Below are positions 57,242-64,000 of a stretch of DNA of 64,000 nt, one piece after another; within the stretch, counting starts at the first letter, position 1, and each line of letters starts with the position of its first letter. The position numbers and the translations under genes are program-made. The notes below the pieces were generated by a model. That model ran no database searches and was not told where the DNA came from. It saw only the letters and a list, made by a program, of their open reading frames with translations. This stretch comes from Theocolax elegans (taxonomy: Eukaryota > Arthropoda > Insecta > Hymenoptera > Cerocephalidae), in NCBI GenBank assembly GCA_026168455.1, contig CM047426.1, forward strand, positions 27,711,058 to 27,775,057, written 5' to 3'.

Positions 57242-58059
57242 GTCATTTCTTTTAGATTATGGAATTAATAATCGTTTGTCGTTGCTGGATTTATTAGATT
57301 CTTGACATCATGATTTTACTTGCGTAGGACATCCTCTACAGTTTAATAAATGTGTACACATACGTGTAGTATGTTCAGCATATTGTGTTGTACAATATTT
57401 GCATTGAAACATTCGCATCTTTTATCCTGGTAACTTGGAGCATATTGTATAGTGCTTCTCTACCAGCTTCTTTAATTTCATCTATAAAATTGGATGATAA
57501 ATATTCTCTAATTGCAATATATACATATAAATTCCAATATTTTAATATATATTTTATTTACCTTGAAGTATTTTATACATATGCAATATGCAAAATTAGT
57601 TTCTCTTTTTATTACCTAAATTATAGTTGAACGAATTTATAGAATTAGAAAACTGTAAATAATAATATAATAATTTAATTAATAATATTAATTATATTTC
57701 AATATTTTATGCTACTTACATTTTTAGGCAGAACTTTGTAGGTTAGAAAAAATTATACTTTTCAAAACGAATGTGGTATGTATAAAATACAAAAGTACTT
57801 AATTCTTCGTTTTAACTCTAAAAAACACATTTCAAGTAAGTACTGCACTTTCACTTTTTCCTAAAAATTTATAATCGAAAAATAACTGTTAAACAAAAAC
57901 AAATTCTTTTTCTCTCGGTCTTATGACAAATATGACGGTCGTAAGAATGGTTCAACTTTAAAAAGCGTGACATAATTTGTCATAATATAGATCGTCATGT
58001 GACCATCTTAAGACCGTCTTATGATGTCGGTCACAGTCACGTTGCATCTCTGGGCATGA
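57234..58059. mobile_element. 810-bp insert between BEL gag and protease
   Basis: GGGCATGA occurs at 57234-57241 and 58052-58059. Removing one copy plus 57242-58051 puts gag and the protease in one frame, which supports a true insertion with an 8-bp duplication, as made by hAT or P-type elements. The right end reads in reverse as CAGAGATGC, hAT-like, but the left end does not match it. The interior is A+T-rich with GACCGTCTTA-type inverted motifs near 57910-58030 and no transposase. Confidence 0.5.
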
Positions 58060-58418
58060 CTCGATTCGACGGGCGCGTTATTAAAATTCGTGGTAGTTGA
58101 GATAACGGGTCCCGCGAAAACGATAACAATGTATGCACTGTTAGACAACGGCTCAACAATAACACTTATAGATAAACGTCTAGTTCGGGAAGTCGGAGTA
58201 AAAGGAACAAATGTACGTTTAGCTTTAAAAGGAATTAACGATCACAAGGCAGTAAGCATGCAATGTCAAAAAGTATCGTTTGAAATAACGGGCGAGTTTA
58301 AAAAATATCGAGTCGAAAATGCTATTGCCGTGGCAGATTTATGTCTTCCTTCGCAGACGTTAAGCCGGGAAACTGCAGCTCATTTTCGTAAATCGAACAT
58401 AGCAAGTAAAGCTCTCGT
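58060..58418 (+). pseudogene. BEL protease fragment
   Basis: The frame contains LLKFVVVEITGPAKTITMYALLDNGSTITLIDKRLV, a pepsin-like BEL protease with D-N-G-S active site. LKGINDHKAVSMQCQKV and ADLCLPSQTLS follow. Similarity fades at about 58390-58418, where hAT sequence takes over; the rest of the protease-RT linker is missing. Confidence 0.65.
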
Positions 58419-59653
58419 AAACGCCAAACAGAACAAAATCTTCAAAACGAACGACTTAAGCAAAGTGTTGATACTAGATGGGATTCGACTTTTTTTATGA
58501 TTGATTGGCTGTTGCGCAATAGAGTTGCAATTACATTAGTTTTAACAGATAGACAAATTACAAAAAGTGATATGGCTAAAAAATTAGAAATTACTGAATC
58601 TATGTGGAGTTATATGGAAAATTTAGTGAAATTGCTTAAGCCTTTTCAAGTAGCAACAACAGTATTTTGTAGCGAAACATCGGTAACAATTAGTATAGTG
58701 CGCCCAATAATTCATCGAATAGTCGACAAACATTTAGTTGTTTCATTTAATGAGGATGAAAATATAACAGCATTTAAATTAGCTGCAATTTCTTCCTTAA
58801 AAAAAAGATTTCAATTAGATGAATTAAAACAAATAGAGGTAATGCACATTGCACAATTTTTTGATCCTAGGAACAGATCGTTAGACACCGAAAATACAGA
58901 AATAAAAAATATTATTTTTAAACACGTCGAAAAGATATTAGGACCAACAGCTAGTACAGATGAATCTATGGACATTGATCTAACCGACAACAGCGATATT
59001 TTCAACTCTGCCTTCGACTTTTATTTCAAGAAAATACTGCTAAAGACTGCTGGCAAAATCAATACCAGTTATATAAATCAGAGCCTGATTTAGCACGACA
59101 TTTGGATTGTTTGGAATGGTGGAAAAATCATGCAAAAAAGTATCCTGATATTTTCAGAGTTGCATTGAAATATTTATCAGTTCCAGCGACATCAGCTTCG
59201 TCCGAGAGAACATTTTCCTCAGCTGGAAATATTGTAACTTCAAAAAGAAGCTGCCTACTTCCAGAAAATGTTAATATTTTAACATTTATATATCAAAACA
59301 GACATTTATTATAAATATTATACTGTATTTATAAAATGAATAAATAATAATTTTTAAGTTATATTTGCAATTATAATAGTGTTTAAGATTGATTAGTTCT
59401 CATTTTTTTCGTATTTTTTAAATTTTTAATTATTTTAAATGTTTAGTGTTCATACTAGGGTTAGAAGTAACTTATTCTGCGTGCGGGTTTTTACCGGGTT
59501 AGCGACGGTTATTCGGTTTTTACAGTTAACCGATTAACCGGTTAAGCGAAACCGGAAAATAGGGTTACTCGACTACCCGCTTCACTACTCGGGTTGAACC
59601 GGATAACCGGTATCCGGTTTACGTGTTAACCGGTTTTAAGTAAGAGCTCTAGT
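58419..59653 (+). pseudogene. hAT transposase C-terminal fragment inside BEL pol
   Basis: From about 58445 a frame gives LKQSVDTRWDSTFFM, the RW-N/D-ST motif of hAT transposases. The frame 58497-59093 continues with LLKPFQVATTVFCSE and HIAQFFDPRNRSLD. After a break, 59102-59314 is the hAT dimerisation domain: CLEWWKNHAKKYPDIFRVALKYLSVPATSASSERTFSSAG. The N-terminal half (zinc finger and first catalytic Asp) is missing. The 3' part (59395-59645) holds AACCGGTTAA-type repeats. GCTCTCGT at 58411 and GCTCTAGT at 59646 may be an imperfect 8-bp duplication. Confidence 0.75.
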
Positions 59654-61534
59654 GGACGGTACACGGCGTAACCCGAAGACTCCTGGGAAACTCGGAGCGA
59701 GCGGCCTGCGCGCAGGGACAATGGGCCGTTTATGACATGCAATCTAGTCGAGCGGCCGAACCTGATGCCGAGCTCGAGAGGCTAATGAAAGAATATTTTT
59801 CGTTAGAAAATCTCGGCGTGCGAAGTGTTGCGAGGCCAAATGCGAAACATACGCGCGCATGGGAAATTTTAATGAATACGACAAATTGTGTCGGTAATAT
59901 TTGGGAAACGGGTTTATTATGGAAAGATTTATTCGGTCCGGATGTCGATAGTTGGGCATCGGCAATGAAGCGACTTACTTGGTTAGAAAAAAGATTAGAC
60001 CGTGATTCATTATATGCCGAAATGTATTATCGTGAAATGCAGCGGCTTATAGATTCGGGTTATGCGCATAAGATTGATGACGACGTATGTAGATTGCGCA
60101 TATGGTATTTGCTACATTTCGGTGTTACTAATTCGAATAAGCCGGGAAAAATTAGAATCGTGTTTGACGCAGCGGCCAAGTCGGAAGGCATAAGCCTTAA
60201 TGATCAATTGGATTCAGGGCCGGATCTCTTACAATCATTGATAGACGTGTTATTACGTTTTCGACTATACGCAATCGCGGTAAAAGCCGATATATCCGAT
60301 ATGTACATGCGCGTTAACGTCATTGAAGGTGATCGCGGTGCCCAACGTTTTCTTTGGCGCGGTAAAAATAGAATAGAAGAACCATTGGTTTATGAAATGA
60401 CGTGTTTACTTTTCGGAGCAAAGTCGACACAGTGCAGCGCAATTTATGTTAAGGACAAAAACGCGGATTCCTTCAAGAATTCGAAGCCAGATGCTGCAAC
60501 GAGCATAAAGTGTGATAGTTATGCGGACGATTTTTTGTCTAGCCGGAAGACTATCGAAGAGGCTTCAGCACTCGTGCGAGCCGTCAGCGCCATAAATTTA
60601 AAAGCAAATTTTATGATGCATGGGTGGGCTAGCAACGAAGAAAAAGCAATTGATACGGTTCCGGAACTCTCGCACGAGACAAAAGCCGGGAAAACAAGTT
60701 GCGATCGAGGGGGAGAGCGCATATTAGGTATGTTTTGGAATACGCGTGTAGATACTTTAGCGTTTAATTTAGGCGTTTATCGTATACCGAAAGAATTAAT
60801 TTACGGAAATAAAAAGCCTACAAAGCGCGAATTCTTAAGGATGATTATGTCGGTTTATGATCCTCTCGGATTGCTCTCACCTTTTACGTTGAAATCAAAA
60901 ATTTTGATGCAGGAAATTTGGCGTAGCGGTATAGGTTGGGATGAACCGATAAGGAATGAAGAGTACATTGGTTGGTCGGCGTGGGTAAAAGCACTTCGCG
61001 GAGTTGAGACGTGCTGTGTGCCACGATGTATAACACCGAAAACTTCATACTCGGACGTTCAATTACACGCATTTTGTGATGCAAGTGCAACTGCGTATTC
61101 TGCGGCAGTATATGCTCTAGGCTATGGCCAAATCGTGGGTAGCTTCTTTGAAACCGTTGTCAATACCGAGACTCGAATTACAGGCCGCATTATTAGCAGC
61201 GCGATTAATTACAACGGTTGAAAAAGAGATATCGATACAAATTACTCGACGTTTCTTGTGGTCAGATTCGCTTACGGTTTTACATTGGATTAGGTCGGAA
61301 CCGAGAACGCATCAGATATACGTAGCGCACAGGTTGGGGGAAATAAACGAACTTACTGCCTACTCGGAGTGGTGGTGGGTTCCTACAAAGACGAACCCCG
61401 CAGATATTGCAACGCGTTGGAAAAATGACTCTGTATTAGATCATAGTCTTTGGTTTGTTGGACCTGATTTTTTGCAAGGGCTAGAGACGAATTGGCCAAT
61501 ACAAAAGCTATTGAATAAAGATCAGGCGAAATAA
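59653..61534 (+). pseudogene. BEL reverse transcriptase-RNase H
   Basis: BEL pol resumes at WTVHGVTRR (59653) and runs to 61221. It includes IRIVFDAAAKSEGISLNDQLDSGPDLLQSL, AVKADISDMYMRV, a SYADDFLSS catalytic motif, SVYDPLGLLSPFT and LHAFCDASATAYSAAVY (RNase H). Near 61124 it shifts into the frame 61124-61534: IPRLELQAALLAARL, LWSDSLTVLHWI, and ADIATRW. The YADD and RNase H acidic residues are present. The frameshift disables it. An ATG at 59737 is internal. Confidence 0.8.
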
Positions 61535-61539
61535 AATTA

Positions 61540-61884
61540 GGCCGATATGAAGTAGAGTCGGTATGTTTGCGTAAACAATGGCAGATTGCGCAAGTGTATG
61601 CAGATTTATTTTGGAAACGTTGGTTGCGCGAATATTTACCGACGCTTTTACCAAGGAAAAAATGGATCGAGCAGCACGCGCCTTTACATGTTGGCGATTT
61701 AGTATTGATAGTAGATTTACAGTCTGCTCGTAATACTTGGAAAAAGGGTGTGGTAGAAGAAATTTTTAAGGGCGCAGATAATAGTGTTAGGGTAGCGAAA
61801 ATAAGAACTAGTGGCAGCGAGTACACTAGGCCTGCGCATAAATTGATAAGATTATTAAATGCAAGTGATATCGTTCCCAATTGA
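61540..61884 (+). pseudogene. BEL integrase C-terminal domain (DUF5641-like)
   Basis: The frame 61567-61884 has QVYADLFWKRWLREYLPTLLPRKKW, HVGDLVLIVD, WKKGVVEEIFKGADNSVRVAKI and RPAHKLIRL, the C-terminal domain of BEL/Pao integrases. The zinc finger and D,D-35-E core that should lie between RNase H and this domain are missing: the RNase H frame ends only about 10-30 bases upstream. This is an internal deletion of roughly the size of an integrase core. Confidence 0.75.
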
Positions 61885-62108
61885 CTCGTTGTGTGCGTGT
61901 ATATGTATGTTTGTAAATAAATATTATGCATGTATTCGATGCCATTTCCCCTCTTCAAGTTTACACGGTTTTCTTGAAGGCATAGGGCGAATGCCAGGGA
62001 TTATGTACTTTGAATCCGTGCTAGTGTTTAAATGTACGGGCAGCACATTAGTTTTATTTGTACGAATGGTAGTCTGAAGTGTGGTACAAAATTAGATGAA
62101 TTTTGTAC

Positions 62109-62120
62109 GAGGGGGAGAAT
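62109..62120 (+). other. BEL polypurine tract
   Basis: GAGGGGGAGAAT directly precedes TGTTTCGG, the first bases of the 3' LTR, where plus-strand synthesis would start. Confidence 0.8.
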
Positions 62121-63501
62121 TGTTTCGGACAAAGTCGATGATTACGGAAATTAGAAGTGAGCGCACCACGCGTTTGTAATGTATATGTATGTATGCGTAT
62201 GTATATATATACGTATATATGCGTGTATGTATGTATGTATGTAATTATTATATTGCAAGTCATTTTCTCCTATTTGGCCCTCTTAGCGCGAATCGGCAAT
62301 GCGATTCGTGGCCTCAAGCCAAACTTACAAGGGAAGTACATGACCTCCGGGAAACGGATCTCATCCTAACTTTGGTATGTCTTTTATAATATAAAAATAT
62401 GAAGAAAGCCAAGTTATTTCTTGCCAATGGCCACTTTTACGGAAGTTATTCGACATCCAATAATAATAGCAGTAAAAATTACTTCCAATTCGATCGCTTA
62501 TAACTCGAAAACAAATAAAGATAAACAATCGAACCAAAAACCAGAAGAAAGTTGAGTTCAAGTAGATTTGGTTTGAAAAAAAAGAAGCTCAAATTGCTTC
62601 ATTTGAAGCAGTTATGAAGAAAATAAGAAATTGAAGATTATTAGGCCAAAAGAAACAATAAATTTTTCATATTAAATTTTGGTTAAAGTTTCTTCAATTT
62701 TTTATTTTCTTCATAACTTTGCTTCAAATGAAGCAATTTGAGCTTCTTTTTTTCAAACCAAATCTACTTGAACTCAACTTTCTTCTGGTTTTTGGTTCGA
62801 TTGTTTATCTTTATTTGTTTTCGAGTTATAAGCGATCGAATTGGAAGTAATTTTTACTGCTATTATTATTGGATGTCGAATTACTTCCGTAAAAGTGGCC
62901 ATTGGCAAGAGATAACTTGGCTTTCTTCATATTTTTATATTATAAAAGACATACCAAAGTTAGGATGAGATCCGTTTCCCGGAGGTCATGTACTTCCCTT
63001 GTTAGTTAGGAGTGGTTTTAATGACTCTGAGACTATATAGACTTCAATTGGGAGTTCGCTCCATGGTACCTGTAGGTCAAACCTCTGTGCAGGGAAGCCG
63101 ACAAGCTTAACTGTGACTGCATGGCTGGAGGGCTAAATGGTGGGAGAGTGTTTGTTTTTGGTGCGTATATACGCAGTTTCTTATGGCTGTAGAGGAAAAG
63201 TACGCTCGGGCAACTTCGAAGTTTTTCGGTAATTATTGGCGATGCATATGTGCGTTTAACGGTTAGGATTTCGGCGGCTAAGCGTGAGCGGAGCTGCTGG
63301 TGAGTGGGTGATCGGCATTATGTATTTTATTGAACTTATTTTTAATTAATTAGTTTTAGTTTCTCGAGAACGTTATTTTATAAGATGTATTATTTGTAGT
63401 ATTCTCTTATTAATATAATTATATATAGATAATATTTATAGTGTATATTTCTTGTATATTTTACTCTTTTCAAATCTGTTTCCTTATTTAATACGCGAAC
63501 A
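62121..63501 (+). repeat. BEL 3' LTR, carrying a MITE
   Basis: Starts TGTTTCGGAC as at 19631 and ends ATACGCGAACA as at 55523. It keeps the uninterrupted site (62230-62250) where Gypsy entered the 5' copy. It contains the MITE at 62328-63001 and lacks about 95 bp near 63316 relative to the 5' copy. TCGGG follows at 63502-63506. Confidence 0.88.
62325..63004. mobile_element. Foldback MITE with TTA target duplication
   Basis: The 674-bp element 62328-63001 begins CAAGGGAAGTACATGACC and ends with its reverse complement. Arms of about 310 bp are nearly perfect around a short centre at about 62640-62690. TTA flanks both sides (62325-62327, 63002-63004). The empty site is preserved in the 5' LTR at about 54953. 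A 3-bp TTA duplication fits PIF/Harbinger-type (Tourist-like) MITEs. Confidence 0.8.
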
Positions 63502-63506
63502 TCGGG
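63502..63506. repeat. BEL target duplication, right copy
   Basis: TCGGG, identical to 19626-19630. On the minus strand the R1-like reading frame resumes across it (Gly-Thr-Pro on this side, Ile-Trp-Ala on the other). Confidence 0.85.
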
Positions 63507-64000
63507 GTTCCATATAAAATTACCGAGCTTACCATTGTCGCTAAGAGGGCTCGCCCTCCTGACACTTTAATCTTAATGACGTCGGGACGGGCTGGTTTTA
63601 CGACCGCTTTAGGTTTTTTGGACACCTTTGGCGGTCCTCCGACATCCTTGGCTTTCTTCAGCTGCGTATTTTGCTGAGCCTCTTTCTTTTTGCCCTTACG
63701 CACTACAGTAGCCCAGTCAAGGACCTTTGACTGGTTCCCACCGGTTTTAGGAACGGATGTCGAAGCATCTGCTGGCCCATTCCTGCTAGTGGGCTGCTTC
63801 GACCCCTTCTTCCTTTTCTCTGGAGGATGCTGAGGTGGTGAGGGCCTTTCCCTCTCCACCGGCCTCCTTTGACGCTCTTCAGCGCAGAAGATGTGCGACG
63901 TTTGGCACATTCCATCCTTACGCGCATCTGCCATTTTAATTCTCGGCGCTGTCGAGCACACAGCACTGCTCACCCGCGCGTATTCATTAAGAGCCCTGCT
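63507..64000 (-). pseudogene. R1-like ORF1 piece joined to an ORF2 piece
   Basis: From the window edge the minus frame has a charged ORF1-type protein: KRKKGSKQPTSRNG, SKVLDWATVVRKGKKK, and PKVSKKPKAVVKPARPDVIKIKV. Near 63550-63565 the text changes without a stop into LLATMVSSVILYGTP, a sequence from the post-RT part of R1 ORF2. Everything between (ORF1 zinc knuckles, endonuclease, RT) is missing, so the element was internally deleted before BEL landed. The 3' continuation is 19630-18895. Confidence 0.65.

Overview
This window is a transposon graveyard from an arthropod genome, most likely an insect. The evidence is high A+T, long microsatellites, spliced-exon signals, and arthropod-type families: BEL/Pao, Gypsy with an env remnant, R1-like, I-like and CR1-like non-LTR elements, a Polinton polymerase, a Mutator-like transposase, hAT and MITEs. 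An ant or other hymenopteran is plausible but unproven. I see no rRNA gene, tRNA gene, CRISPR array or complete host gene.

Left part (1-14.9 kb): a foldback MITE; an orphan acidic terminal exon; a frameshifted Mutator-like transposase (minus); a decayed Gypsy element (minus, about 5.2-10 kb); a second orphan terminal exon; and a heavily mutated Polinton/Maverick DNA polymerase B (plus, about 11-13.8 kb). Diverged tandem repeats follow.

Right part (14.9-64 kb): one nested stack of insertions whose joints can be read. (1) An R1-like non-LTR element (minus) has its 3' end abutting a TG/CA microsatellite. Its end and flank, including a 957-bp palindrome, were tandemly duplicated (14916-17151 and 17152-18898). 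(2) A BEL/Pao element (plus, 19631-63501, target duplication TCGGG) sits inside the R1-like ORF2. ORF2 resumes on the other side, and an internally deleted ORF1 lies at 63507-64000. (3) A Gypsy element (minus, 19753-54888, target duplication TATGT) splits the 5' LTR of BEL. The Gypsy LTRs differ at about 1% of sites and the BEL LTRs at about 2% by eye, in agreement with this order. (4) Inside Gypsy are a full-length I-like element (46044-52262, 13-bp target duplication), a 6.2-kb foldback element with GC-rich termini (21776-28014), an older relative of that foldback, and a CR1-like element (about 28.5-33 kb). (5) A near-solo LTR (22078-22934, target duplication AGAC) sits in one arm of the foldback. 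BEL also carries a TTA-flanked MITE in its 3' LTR, an 810-bp insert between gag and protease, and a hAT fragment in pol.

The most interesting unit is the host Gypsy. On the minus strand it has a tRNA-Gln-type primer site, a leader of nearly 4 kb, gag, protease, RT-RNase H, a macrodomain-like segment between RNase H and integrase, and integrase. Two extra ORFs follow that appear paralogous to each other. Each has RRM-like segments followed by paired Cys/His fingers, and each starts just after a good splice acceptor. The first begins with a signal peptide and a short env-like stretch. This RNA-binding accessory module is the best candidate here for something undescribed.
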